Positions 21,815 to 30,485 of a stretch of DNA of 64,000 nt are shown in pieces. Source of the DNA: an uncultured Helicobacter sp. (GTDB lineage: Bacteria > Campylobacterota > Campylobacteria > Campylobacterales > Helicobacteraceae); the NCBI GenBank assembly GCA_944326445.1, contig CALVDZ010000004.1, positions 124,001-188,000 of the forward strand, read 5' to 3'. The notes beneath the pieces were generated by a model. The model did not search any database and had not been told where the DNA came from. It saw only the letters and a program-made list of their open reading frames with translations. Both the position numbers and the translations under genes were made by a program. The stretch's first letter is position 1, and each line of letters begins with the position of its first letter.

Positions 21815-23504
21815 GCATATTCATACCCACGCGATTTAGGGGGCTATCTCGCGCGTCTATGGCTTGCTTATAGGAGGCATTGATCCCAAAGGTTAGCCTA
21901 TCTTTGTAAGCAATCTCCCCACCTATGAGGAGATTGACAAATCCCTTTGGCAGCACAAACGCGCTCCTATCTAAAGCAAGCGCAGAATCCACAATCTGTG
22001 TCTGCGGAGTGTTTTGGCGTGAGTGGAGCAGCACCTCATAGGAGGGCTTGATATACACATAGCTCCCACGCGCGTTTTTGAACCTATACTCCGCCCCAAT
22101 CTCTAAGCTCTGATACAAAAGATCGCTCGCGCTTGTGCCAATAGGCAGCGTGCCGCTTTCATTAAAGGCGGGTTGGTGCGCATAATGGGTGCCTAAGCCC
22201 AAAATGGGCTTTAAAAAATGCGTGGGAGAGAGATGAAACACATAGCCATAGAGGAGTATGCCCCCTAGCGCGTGGGGATTATACGCGCTGCGCTGCGCAC
22301 TCCCAAAGCCCCAGAGACTAAAGTAGCGCGCCATTTGCGCAAAATTTGCCATACCATAGAGGCTGATATCTAGCTCATTGTGTGTATCAAACACCCTGCC
22401 ATAGAGGTTTGCAAACGCATACTGCGCGCTATGCTCTATCGCCGCGCCCACCTCGCTCGCGCCGCGTATGTAGCCAAACGCCGCGCCCAGCAGTATATGC
22501 TCCCCCAAACGCCTATCAATCCCGCTTATAAAGCCAAAAAGATTCTGAGTGCGCGCACCAAAATGCGAAGTCCCAACGAGCAAATCCGCCCACACATCGC
22601 CGCGCTGAGAGTTCATAGAATCTGCGCGCTGATTGAGCCGCAAGCTCACCTGTGCATTGCTCCCTATCCAGCTCATCGCGATGGCATCATAGAGGCTTTG
22701 ATCATACACTTCATCTTGCGCGCGGTAGAGGGATTGGGTGAGTTGGGCGATATTGGTGCTTGCCTCATCTGAGAGGAGCGCGCTCACTACGCCCACGCCA
22801 AAGGTTTGGTTGTGGTTTTTGAGATGAGTTAATAGGGCTTTGTCGTGTGATGAGAGCGCGGCGGTGGCAGCGGCGTTGAGTATGCTAATGTCGGTAGCTT
22901 TAGCAGTATCGGTGAGGCTAAACTCCACAAAGAGCGACTTAGAATCCTCGCTCAAATCGTGTGTTAGGCGTATGTATGGCGCGTATGTGGAGCTAGATTC
23001 TATCCCTACACTCACACCATTATCCACGATAGAATCTTGTGTGCTATATAGCAGCGTGTAGCTCGTATCGCCAAAGAACGCCATTTGGGGATTTAGCACG
23101 ATTTTGGAATTAGAATCTAGCGTGATAGATTCTGCGCTTATGGAGCCAAAGTGATGATTGAGCGTGCCGCCAAACTCCAAACTCCCGCTATGTGTGAATC
23201 TAGCGCCCACCTCGATAAGTGCGCCAGATTCTAGCCGCACGCTACCACTATTACTAAAGCTCCCGCTAAGCCCAAGTGATGCGCCCTCGCCTATGATGAT
23301 AGTGCCTAAATTGCCTAAATCCCCATGGACAAAGAGCGAGGCATCTGCCCCTAGGGATATGGTATGGGAAGTGAGGTTGGTGTAGGATTGGCTAAGCTCT
23401 TGGTGTGTGCGCTCTGCAAGCGTGAGATCGCCCGTGCTATCCTGTGCGAGAGCGAGTCCAAAAGCTCCGAGGAGGCACAGAGCGCGCCTAAAACTCAAGC
23501 GCAT
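21780..23504 (-). CDS. Autotransporter with short passenger and C-terminal beta-barrel
   Basis: A 574-residue outer-membrane protein of type V secretion. A signal peptide of about 20 residues precedes a passenger of about 270 residues, rich in Ser/Gly/Leu with the repeating pattern of a beta-helix (GDLGNLGTIIIGEGASLGLS). Residues about 300-574 form the autotransporter barrel, including RGDVWADLLVGTSHFG and the final GVRFGF. The passenger is very short for the family and no protease or adhesin motif is visible. It overlaps by 17 bases the end of the small exported protein upstream, so the two are co-transcribed. Function is unknown; surface exposure is inferred. Confidence 0.8.
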   Translation of the reverse strand: MRLSFRRALCLLGAFGLALAQDSTGDLTLAERTHQELSQSYTNLTSHTISLGADASLFVHGDLGNLGTIIIGEGASLGLSGSFSNSGSVRLESGALIEVGARFTHSGSLEFGGTLNHHFGSISAESITLDSNSKIVLNPQMAFFGDTSYTLLYSTQDSIVDNGVSVGIESSSTYAPYIRLTHDLSEDSKSLFVEFSLTDTAKATDISILNAAATAALSSHDKALLTHLKNHNQTFGVGVVSALLSDEASTNIAQLTQSLYRAQDEVYDQSLYDAIAMSWIGSNAQVSLRLNQRADSMNSQRGDVWADLLVGTSHFGARTQNLFGFISGIDRRLGEHILLGAAFGYIRGASEVGAAIEHSAQYAFANLYGRVFDTHNELDISLYGMANFAQMARYFSLWGFGSAQRSAYNPHALGGILLYGYVFHLSPTHFLKPILGLGTHYAHQPAFNESGTLPIGTSASDLLYQSLEIGAEYRFKNARGSYVYIKPSYEVLLHSRQNTPQTQIVDSALALDRSAFVLPKGFVNLLIGGEIAYKDRLTFGINASYKQAIDARDSPLNRVGMNMLSVWGGVRFGF

Positions 23505-23817
23505 TATTTAGGACTTCTTGGGATTTTTTGAGTGCCTCAAGCTTGCGCTGCTCGAGATTCTCATCACTGCTTAGAGGTTGTGTAGCGTTTGGGAGGGGGG
23601 TTTGGGATTTTTGAGCAGATTTTAGCTCGCTAGGGAAAGCACCGCGGGGCATTTTGACAAACACATCTTTGTAATTCTCTCCTCCTAAATGGTGGCGCAC
23701 AAAAATCTCGCCACTTTGGTTGTTGTAGATATAGGTATCGCTCCCATCGCTAAACATCACCCACTCGGCAAAGCCTAGCGCCACGCACAGCTGCCACAAC
23801 AGCACCAAACGCTTCAT
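23488..23817 (-). CDS. Small exported protein of unknown function
   Basis: A 109-residue protein with a short signal peptide (MKRLVLLWQLCVALGFA), then VMFSDGSDTYIYNNQSGEIF and a charged, probably helical C-terminus (ENLEQRKLEALKKSQEVL). I do not recognise a family. It is located between hisG and the autotransporter on the same strand and overlaps the latter by 17 bases, so it may be periplasmic and expressed with it. Confidence 0.65.
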   Translation of the reverse strand: MKRLVLLWQLCVALGFAEWVMFSDGSDTYIYNNQSGEIFVRHHLGGENYKDVFVKMPRGAFPSELKSAQKSQTPLPNATQPLSSDENLEQRKLEALKKSQEVLNNALEF

Positions 23818-23828
23818 CTCTTGCCCTA

Positions 23829-24443
23829 CTATCCTATAAGCGCGCTAAGCTTTTTGCTCAAATCCAAAATTGCTTTTTGCTTTTGGTAAAAGCTTAGGGC
23901 GTTGGCGATGAGGTAGGCAGAAGATTCCATAATGACTTCATCGACTTTGAGATTGTTTTGCTGCATAGTCGCGCCCGTCTCGACGATATCCACAATCCCA
24001 TCGCACAGCCCCACCAAAGGTGCGAGCTCAATGCTCCCATAGAGCTTGATGATATCAATTGGGATAGCTTTTTTGGAAAAATGCTTATAAGTGATGGTGG
24101 GCATTTTGGTAGCGATTTTTATCTGTGGCTTTTGGTAATCTATCTCCTTGCCCATCTCTGAGCCTATCACGACTTTGCACTTGCCAATGTGCAGGTTTAG
24201 GAGCTTGATGGCGTCATTGAGCTCATACTCCTCAATCACATCAAGCCCCACCACGCCCACATCCGCAGCCTGATAATGCACATAAGTGAGCACATCCTGA
24301 CTGCGCACGAGTAAGAATCTAAAGCCCCCCTGCTCCAAAATCAGCTTCCTATCCTCAAACGCAAAATCCTCCCCAAACATCTTAGAAAAAAGCTCTAGAC
24401 TCTCTTTGGCGATACGCCCCTTTGGTAATGCAATCGTTATCAT
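23829..24443 (-). CDS. hisG: ATP phosphoribosyltransferase, short form
   Basis: A 204-residue HisG: ITIALPKGRIAKESLELF, the DVGVVGLDVIEE block, and GLCDGIVDIVETGATMQQN, which holds the PRPP-binding motif. It starts histidine synthesis by joining ATP and PRPP. The length is that of the short form, which lacks the C-terminal regulatory domain and normally needs HisZ; no hisZ is visible in this window. Its start overlaps the stop of coaX (ATGA), so the genes are coupled. Confidence 0.9.
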   Translation of the reverse strand: MITIALPKGRIAKESLELFSKMFGEDFAFEDRKLILEQGGFRFLLVRSQDVLTYVHYQAADVGVVGLDVIEEYELNDAIKLLNLHIGKCKVVIGSEMGKEIDYQKPQIKIATKMPTITYKHFSKKAIPIDIIKLYGSIELAPLVGLCDGIVDIVETGATMQQNNLKVDEVIMESSAYLIANALSFYQKQKAILDLSKKLSALIG

Positions 24444-25093
24444 TTGTTTCCTTTGTGCTTCAAAAGATATGTATTGTAGGCTTGCTGCATACCCTTAAAC
24501 ACGATGGTTTCATCAAACACGCAGCTATGCTCTTGGGACAAAAACCTGCTAAAAAACTTCCCATCGCCCCCGGTAAAGACAATCTGCTTGCCCTTAGCAC
24601 TATCATCAATCATTAGTAAAATACTCCTAATCACCCCATAGCTAAGGGCTGCGCGTGTGTTTTGGGGCAGTCTATCCAGATCCACTGCGAGATCAAAATC
24701 CCTATTTAGCACGGGCGCGATACTCCTATATAGCTGCCTAAATGCCCCAAGTCCGGGCAGGATATACCCGCCCAAATGCACGCCATTTTGCATAATATCC
24801 ACCGTGATCGCACTCCCCGCATCGACGATGATCCCATCTCCCACGCCCACGCACGCCGCCACTCTGTCAATCCCCATACCACGATAAGCAGTGTTTAGCT
24901 CAAAGTAGGGAGCGAGATTCACACACGCGCTATGGGAGCTAAGGAGCTTTTTCTCAGATTTGGGATTGACACTGATATAAAAAATCTTGACATCTTGCCG
25001 CTTGGGCGAGAGTTTGCTTGGCGACTCTTTCCAGATTCTGCCTTTGTAGCAAAAGTGTAAGAAAGTGTTGCCTATATCACAAAAGACCATCAA
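24440..25093 (-). CDS. coaX: Type III pantothenate kinase
   Basis: A 217-residue ASKHA-fold kinase. The phosphate loop is near the N-terminus (FCDIGNTFLHF), then AYRGMGIDRVAACVGV, the DAGSAITVDI motif with the catalytic aspartate region, GGYILPGL and FTGGDGKFF. It phosphorylates pantothenate in the first step of coenzyme A synthesis and usually needs a monovalent cation. It is part of a tightly overlapping operon: ATGA overlaps exist with the lipoprotein gene upstream and hisG downstream. The order coaX next to a lipoprotein, dut and greA matches H. pylori as I recall it. Confidence 0.9.
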   Translation of the reverse strand: MMVFCDIGNTFLHFCYKGRIWKESPSKLSPKRQDVKIFYISVNPKSEKKLLSSHSACVNLAPYFELNTAYRGMGIDRVAACVGVGDGIIVDAGSAITVDIMQNGVHLGGYILPGLGAFRQLYRSIAPVLNRDFDLAVDLDRLPQNTRAALSYGVIRSILLMIDDSAKGKQIVFTGGDGKFFSRFLSQEHSCVFDETIVFKGMQQAYNTYLLKHKGNK

Positions 25094-26109
25094 AACCTCT
25101 TGTAAAATCTGTCATAAAACAAACTCTCATCGGTATAAAAAATAGGCTTTTTGCTTGGCAAATCGACTTTATAAATCACGGGCAAAAAATTCTCTAGATT
25201 CACTTCTATGAGGTATTTGTGGCTCTCAAGCGTATAAAGGGCATTGTCCTTTACCACGATGCCGTGCAGCCTCGCATACTCTAGCTTGACTTCACGCAGG
25301 AGCTTTAGAGTATGATCGAGCTCTAGAATCTTGCCATCATTGCTTAGGACATAAATCTTATCCTTATGCAGGAGCAAATCCCTAAAATCCCCATCATAGT
25401 TAAAGGTTTTGCTATTGCCCACAATCGTGCTGATACGCTTGGAAGTGGCGGCGATGATGAGATCGTTTTTTACCACGAGATAGATGATATTGTTAAAAAA
25501 CTTATCGCTTTGGATTAAGATATCGCGCACCAACGCATTGCTCGCTTTGTCATACATCACAATCTTGCCATCAAGCGTGGGAAAGATGATTGTGCCTTTA
25601 TCAAACACAGGTGCGGCAGCGAGGGAATTAATGGCTATCACATTAGCAAGCTTTTGGGAAAATCGCTCACGCTTACTGCCCACATCATACACAATCACGC
25701 TATTATCCGCGCCCACGAGCGCGATGAGCATATCGGATTGGAGGCTAGAGTGTGGCGCGATAGTCGCACTCACGATACATTTGCTAAATGCTAGCTCGCT
25801 TTGTGTCTTTGTCGCGCTATCGATAAGCAGCAGCGCACCACAGCCATTTTGCACGAGATAATACCCGCCCTCTGCACCCAAAAACCGCTGATCTTTGGCT
25901 AGCTCGATATCGATATTGCCAGATATATCGAGCACCTCATAGTTTTTGAGCAGCGCACCAACCCTAGAAGTATGCACAATGGGAGCGGGGAGCTTGTGAG
26001 GGAAGTCTGCTTGCAATCGCACATCTTTTGGCTCAAAATACTTTTTCTGACTACAACCCCCAAACACACCAATACTTAGCGCAAGTAGCGCAACAACAAA
26101 GATTCTCAT
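25090..26109 (-). CDS. BamB-like beta-propeller lipoprotein
   Basis: A 339-residue protein with a lipoprotein signal (ALSIGVFGGC), so it is lipid-anchored at Cys near residue 18. The rest shows repeating blade-like segments (GGYYLVQNGCGALLLIDSAT, APVFDKGTIIFPTLDGKIVM, DKIYVLSNDGKILELD), as in PQQ-type beta-propellers. This resembles BamB, and a Bam-complex role is possible but unproven. ATG at 26109 is used; a GTG lies just upstream. It sits between the TPR protein and coaX with minimal spacing. Confidence 0.6.
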   Translation of the reverse strand: MRIFVVALLALSIGVFGGCSQKKYFEPKDVRLQADFPHKLPAPIVHTSRVGALLKNYEVLDISGNIDIELAKDQRFLGAEGGYYLVQNGCGALLLIDSATKTQSELAFSKCIVSATIAPHSSLQSDMLIALVGADNSVIVYDVGSKRERFSQKLANVIAINSLAAAPVFDKGTIIFPTLDGKIVMYDKASNALVRDILIQSDKFFNNIIYLVVKNDLIIAATSKRISTIVGNSKTFNYDGDFRDLLLHKDKIYVLSNDGKILELDHTLKLLREVKLEYARLHGIVVKDNALYTLESHKYLIEVNLENFLPVIYKVDLPSKKPIFYTDESLFYDRFYKRF

Positions 26110-26120
26110 CACGCTAAAGC

Positions 26121-26756
26121 CTATTTTTGGTAATGGCGCAAAGCCTTGCCCATATGGGCAAAATCAGAATTTTCATCTAAAAGCATAAGCTTCTCTCTAG
26201 CCTCTTGCTTATAGCCCTTTTGGAGGAGGATTGCAGCCTCTTGGAGGAGGAGCCACTGTTGGAGTGTCTTATCCTGCAATGGTGGCAGGCTAGCAAACAC
26301 CTCGCTAGGGTTAGCAGGGCTGGAGGGCGCGCTAGATTCAGCAAAATCCCCAAGGAGTGAATCTAGCGTGTGCTGGATATGCTCATAGGTGGCGATTTGG
26401 GCGATAAGCTCGTTTTTAGACTTCATCAAGTCTTGGAGTGTCTCCTCGCTGGGATTGTGCGTGTAGAGATAAAAATCATAGAGCGTTGGGCTATTTTGCT
26501 TCAAAGTCTCTAGGAGCTCGGGGGTTTGGGCTTTTGTGATTTCTCTAAACGCCGCATTTGCCTTTGTGTGCCGCTGCTGGGTAAGGTAGCTGCTCACACC
26601 CATATACACCGCGCCCGCGACTATCAGCACCAAAAGCGCGATGAGCGACTTCCTATAGCGCCTTAGCAAAATCTCAAACCTAAACGCACTCTCTAAAATC
26701 TGCCCATCTTTGTTGAACTCATTTTTGATTTGTGTCAAATCGTTTTTAACGCTCAT
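26121..26756 (-). CDS. Membrane-anchored TPR-like protein (YfgM-like)
   Basis: A 211-residue protein with a cytoplasmic N-terminus, one transmembrane helix near residues 38-56 (LIALLVLIVAGAVYMGVSSY) and a periplasmic helical region with TPR-like pairs (LQEAAILLQKGYKQEAREKL). The arrangement resembles YfgM/TPR_21 proteins that work with periplasmic chaperones. I chose ATG 26756, preceded by AAAAGGATAA; a longer frame overlapping dut has no ribosome site. It lies between dut and the BamB-like gene, and a joint role in envelope biogenesis is an inference. Confidence 0.6.
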   Translation of the reverse strand: MSVKNDLTQIKNEFNKDGQILESAFRFEILLRRYRKSLIALLVLIVAGAVYMGVSSYLTQQRHTKANAAFREITKAQTPELLETLKQNSPTLYDFYLYTHNPSEETLQDLMKSKNELIAQIATYEHIQHTLDSLLGDFAESSAPSSPANPSEVFASLPPLQDKTLQQWLLLQEAAILLQKGYKQEAREKLMLLDENSDFAHMGKALRHYQK

Positions 26757-26766
26757 AGTTATCCTT

Positions 26767-27216
26767 TTATTGATAGTTTCCCTGCTCCCCCACGCCACTA
26801 GAGCCAAAGCCCCCTGCCCCGCGCTGTGAATCTGTGAGCTCTCCCACTTCTTCAAACTCCGCCTGATACACCCTGCTCACCACACCTTGGGCGATCCTAT
26901 CGCCAGATTCTATGACAAAGTCCTCGCTAGAGTGGTTAATGAGCAGCACTTTGATCTCCCCGCGATAGTCGCTATCTATCGTGCCGGGGGCATTGAGCAC
27001 GCTTATGCCGTTTTTGAGTGCCAAACCGCTGCGGGGGCGCACCTGCACTTCATAGCTAGATTCTATCTCAAAGGCTAAGCCTGTGGAGATGAGCGCGCAC
27101 TCATTAGCTTTGAGGATATGTGAATCTAGCGCGTGCAAGTCAAAGCCCGCGCTAAAAGTCGTCTGATACTTCGGGATAATAGCCTGTGGGTGGAGTTTTT
27201 TTATCTTGATACGCAT
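26767..27216 (-). CDS. dut: dUTP diphosphatase
   Basis: A 149-residue trimeric dUTPase with its five motifs in order: AGFDLHAL, RPRSGLALKNGI, GTIDSDYRGEIKVLLIN, GDRIAQGVV, and the C-terminal RGAGGFGSSG. It hydrolyses dUTP to dUMP, which keeps uracil out of DNA and supplies thymidylate synthesis. All catalytic motifs are present and length is normal. The gene lies 8 bases after greA on the same strand. Confidence 0.95.
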   Translation of the reverse strand: MRIKIKKLHPQAIIPKYQTTFSAGFDLHALDSHILKANECALISTGLAFEIESSYEVQVRPRSGLALKNGISVLNAPGTIDSDYRGEIKVLLINHSSEDFVIESGDRIAQGVVSRVYQAEFEEVGELTDSQRGAGGFGSSGVGEQGNYQ

Positions 27217-27224
27217 ACCTTGCC

Positions 27225-27716
27225 TTAGTTTTTGAACTCTAAGGGCTTATAGCCCACTTCTAGGATTTCAAACTCGCTCTCGCCTTTTGGTAGCACGATA
27301 CTCACTTCATCGCCCACTTCCTTGCCTATGAGCGCACGCCCCATAGGCGAGGATACGGAGATGAGTCCATTTTGTGGATCGCTCTCTAGCGTGCCCACTA
27401 GCGTATAAGCAAGCTCCTTATCCGTATCCAAATCCAGAATCTTCACATAGGAGCCAAAGCTCACTCTTTTGTGCTCTAGGGTGCTAGGATCGATGATTTG
27501 TGCGTTTGAGAGCATAGCACTAAGCTCGGCGATACGAGATTCTATAAATGCCTGCTTTTCCCTCGCGGCGTGGTATTCTGCATTTTCTTTCAAATCCCCG
27601 TGTGAGCGCGCTATATCGATTTCTTTGACGATTTGGGGGCGTTGGACTTCTTGCAAGTCTTTGAGCTCGGCTCTAAGCTTTTGGTAGCCATACTCTGTCA
27701 TCGGTTCTTTTGCCAT
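27225..27716 (-). CDS. greA: Transcription elongation factor GreA
   Basis: A 163-residue protein with the N-terminal coiled coil (YQKLRAELKDLQEVQRPQIV, then ARSHGDLKENAEYHAAREKQ, holding the acidic tip residues) and the C-terminal FKBP-like domain (SPMGRALIGKEVGDEVSI). GreA enters the RNA polymerase secondary channel and stimulates cleavage of backtracked transcripts. It heads the greA-dut-TPR-lipoprotein-coaX-hisG string on the minus strand. Confidence 0.95.
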   Translation of the reverse strand: MAKEPMTEYGYQKLRAELKDLQEVQRPQIVKEIDIARSHGDLKENAEYHAAREKQAFIESRIAELSAMLSNAQIIDPSTLEHKRVSFGSYVKILDLDTDKELAYTLVGTLESDPQNGLISVSSPMGRALIGKEVGDEVSIVLPKGESEFEILEVGYKPLEFKN

Positions 27717-27771
27717 AGATTCTACTCCAAATTTTTCTCACAATCATAGCCACAATAGCCTAAAACTGCCA

Positions 27772-28419
27772 TTAAAGGCTTCTGGCTATCTCGCGCACCG
27801 CCTCTAGCGCGTCCGCACACATCGGCACGCCATACGCGCTCATCGCCTGCTTATCGCCATAGCCACACAGCACGCCTAGCGCCGATATGCCCGCCCTTTT
27901 GGCAGATTCTAAATCAAGCGTGGTATCGCCTATCATATAGGTGTGCGCCTCGCTAGCGTGTTTAAAGCTCTCTAGGGCTTTTAGGATTGGCTCAGAATCT
28001 GGCTTAGGCTTAGCCACAGATTCTATCCCCACCACGCATTTAAAATACTCGCCCACACCAAGCGAGTGCAGCAAGCGCGCGCTATAATCCCCGCGCTTAG
28101 TGGTCACCACGCCCAAATGCGCGAAACTAGCCGCGAGTGCTATCGCCTCTGCTGCATTTGGGAGCAGAGTCGTGCCCGCCTCCATTTTGTCACGATAGGA
28201 GATTCTATAGCGCTGCACGAGCTCCCCTAGTCTATCCTCTGGGATTTTGTGCGCTAAGAACATATCCTCAAGCGTGTGCCCAATCGTCATTTTGAGTGAA
28301 TCCAAACTCGGCTTAGGATACCCAAACGCCTCCATCGCCTCACAAAAGCTCGCATAAATGGCTTTGGTAGAATCTATAAGCGTGCCATCAAGATCAAAGA
28401 GTATGATTACCTTTTTCAT
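27772..28419 (-). CDS. HAD-family phosphatase, phosphoglycolate phosphatase-like
   Basis: A 215-residue HAD hydrolase with motif I FDLDGTLIDST, motif II VVTTKRG, and motifs III/IV in VAKPKPDSEPI and MIGDTTLDLESAKRAG. The helical cap of the Gph/pyrophosphatase type follows motif I. Substrate could be 2-phosphoglycolate or another small phosphate. The start overlaps the MATE gene stop (ATGA), so it is translated with it. Confidence 0.8.
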   Translation of the reverse strand: MKKVIILFDLDGTLIDSTKAIYASFCEAMEAFGYPKPSLDSLKMTIGHTLEDMFLAHKIPEDRLGELVQRYRISYRDKMEAGTTLLPNAAEAIALAASFAHLGVVTTKRGDYSARLLHSLGVGEYFKCVVGIESVAKPKPDSEPILKALESFKHASEAHTYMIGDTTLDLESAKRAGISALGVLCGYGDKQAMSAYGVPMCADALEAVREIARSL

Positions 28420-29774
28420 CGTGCCACACTCCCTATGCTCCTGCCCAAACTCCCGCGCCTAAACTCATACATCATCACACCAAGGGTTACCACGCTCGCA
28501 CACATAAATGAGAGCGGATAGCTCCACCACACGCCATCAAGCCCCCAAATCCTGCTCAAAATCTCTAGCAAAATCACGATAAACACGAGGTTTGTGGAGA
28601 TGGTGACTATAAAAGAGCTTAGCGGTCTTTGGATAGATTGTAAAAAAATCGAACTCACAATATTAAAGCCCAAAAAGATAAAGCCCAAAAAGTAAATATG
28701 CAGCGCGTGCGTGGTGGGCTCTAGCAGGTGCTGGGTATCAGCGCGCAAAAAGAGGCTCACAAGCGCGCTATCAAAGAATTTAGAAAGCACATACATCAGC
28801 GCCCCGCTTATAGTGGCAAAGCCGAGCACAAAAAAGTAGATTTTTTTCACACGCGCATATTCTCGCGCCCCGTAATTAAAGCTAGCGATAGGCTGCACGC
28901 CCTGCGCGCAGGAAAGCACGATGGTAAAGACTACCATACCGCTATACATCAGTATGCTATACACCGAGAGTGCATCTGTCCCGCCCAAGTCCTTAAGCGT
29001 GCGATTGATAAGCAGCATCACCACGCTCACGCTAATCTCAGCAAAGCTTTGGGGCAGTCCATTGCGCATAGAGGCAAACACGGAGCGGAATTTGAAGATT
29101 CTCACAAAATAAATCTTACCCTGCTTGAGGATAAAATGGCTTAGCAGGATACACATACCAATGCAATGCCCAAGGATCGTCGCTAGAGCCGAGCCCGCTA
29201 TGCCAAGCTCTAGCACAAACAAAAAGAGGTAATTGAGCACGATATTGCTCGCTGCGCCTATTATCATCGCCATCATCGCGAGCACGGGACGCTTGTCATT
29301 GATAGCAAAAATATCTAGCAGCGGATGAAGCACCACGATAAATGAGCCTAACAATATCACTTGCAGATATTCCACCACATAGCCCAAAATCTCCTCATTT
29401 GCCCCTAGTATATAGGCGATAGATTCTGTATTTAAAAAAAGCACAATCCCAAAAAGGAGGCTACTACCCCCAGCAAAGTAACACACCGAGCTAAACATAA
29501 TCCGCGCGCGGTGCTCCTGCCCCCTGCCTAGATAAAACGACGCGATACTCGCTGCTCCCATACCAAAAAGCAGCTCAAAAGCAATCATCACGGGAAACAC
29601 AGGCCAACACACGCCAATAGCTGCTAGTGCCTGATGTCCCAATGCCTTGCCCACAAAAATCCCATCAACCGTGGAATAAGTCGAGAGTGCTATCATCGCG
29701 CACAAATTTGGGACAAAAAAATAAAAAAATAAGCGATAGAGTGAATCCGTGCCCATATTGATATTTTTTGCCAT
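28416..29774 (-). CDS. MATE-family multidrug/solute exporter
   Basis: A 452-residue inner-membrane protein with about twelve transmembrane helices in two homologous halves. The start YRLFFYFFVPNLCAMIALS and VDGIFVGKALGHQALAAIGV match the DinF/NorM-type MATE fold, and SCAQGVQPIASFNYGA is the second-half signature. MATE proteins expel organic cations using Na+ or H+ gradients. The substrate is unknown. It is the first gene of a two-gene unit with the HAD phosphatase. Confidence 0.85.
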   Translation of the reverse strand: MAKNINMGTDSLYRLFFYFFVPNLCAMIALSTYSTVDGIFVGKALGHQALAAIGVCWPVFPVMIAFELLFGMGAASIASFYLGRGQEHRARIMFSSVCYFAGGSSLLFGIVLFLNTESIAYILGANEEILGYVVEYLQVILLGSFIVVLHPLLDIFAINDKRPVLAMMAMIIGAASNIVLNYLFLFVLELGIAGSALATILGHCIGMCILLSHFILKQGKIYFVRIFKFRSVFASMRNGLPQSFAEISVSVVMLLINRTLKDLGGTDALSVYSILMYSGMVVFTIVLSCAQGVQPIASFNYGAREYARVKKIYFFVLGFATISGALMYVLSKFFDSALVSLFLRADTQHLLEPTTHALHIYFLGFIFLGFNIVSSIFLQSIQRPLSSFIVTISTNLVFIVILLEILSRIWGLDGVWWSYPLSFMCASVVTLGVMMYEFRRGSLGRSIGSVAR

Positions 29775-29809
29775 TTTCTCCTCCGAAATACTTGTGAATC
29801 TAAATGGTG

Positions 29810-30367
29810 CTATTTGATAAGCTGCATAAACTCTGCGCGTGTTTTAGGATCGCGCTTAAACAATCCGCGCAAAGCACTCGTGATGATGGTAGGATTTTTT
29901 TGCACGCCGCGCATACTCATACACAGATGTTGCGCCTCGCACACGACGATGACGCCCTTTGGCTGGAGTGTCTCTAGGAGGCATTGGGCGATTTGCTCGG
30001 TTAATCTTTCTTGAATCTGTAGCCTGCGCGCAAAGCTCTCCACCAAGCGCGCTAGGGAGCTAATCCCCGCGAGGTGCTTATCTGGAATGTAGCCGATACT
30101 GATATGCCCAAAAAAAGGCAGCAAATGGTGCTCGCACATTGAGTAAAACTCAATATCCTTTGCTATCACCATCTCATCGCACAAACCCTCTTTAAAAGTC
30201 GCGCCAAGCAGCTCTGTGGGATTTTGCGCATAGCCGCTAAAGAGTGTTTGGAAAGATTCTATAATCCGCTTTGGTGTCTCCTCTAGCCCCTCACGCGCCC
30301 TATCCTCGCCTATATGAGCGCACAATCTCGCAAAAAACCGCTCAAAATCCTCCAACACTTCCTGCAT
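29810..30367 (-). CDS. folE: GTP cyclohydrolase I
   Basis: A 185-residue FolE with the zinc- and GTP-binding motifs: FYSMCEHHLLPFFGHISIGY and VVCEAQHLCMSMRGVQK. The zinc ligands Cys, His and Cys are visible. The enzyme makes 7,8-dihydroneopterin triphosphate, the first step of folate and queuosine-type pathways. Length is normal. It is transcribed away from xerH across a 118-base gap. Confidence 0.95.
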   Translation of the reverse strand: MQEVLEDFERFFARLCAHIGEDRAREGLEETPKRIIESFQTLFSGYAQNPTELLGATFKEGLCDEMVIAKDIEFYSMCEHHLLPFFGHISIGYIPDKHLAGISSLARLVESFARRLQIQERLTEQIAQCLLETLQPKGVIVVCEAQHLCMSMRGVQKNPTIITSALRGLFKRDPKTRAEFMQLIK

Positions 30368-30485
30368 TGCCCAATCCTAAAAATCCTTAAATCAAAGCGC
30401 GATTATAGCAAAGATGTAGCCAAATTGTGGCACTAAATGTGCTTTAGTCCCGCAAAAATCTCACACTAATGGGCGATGACAATCT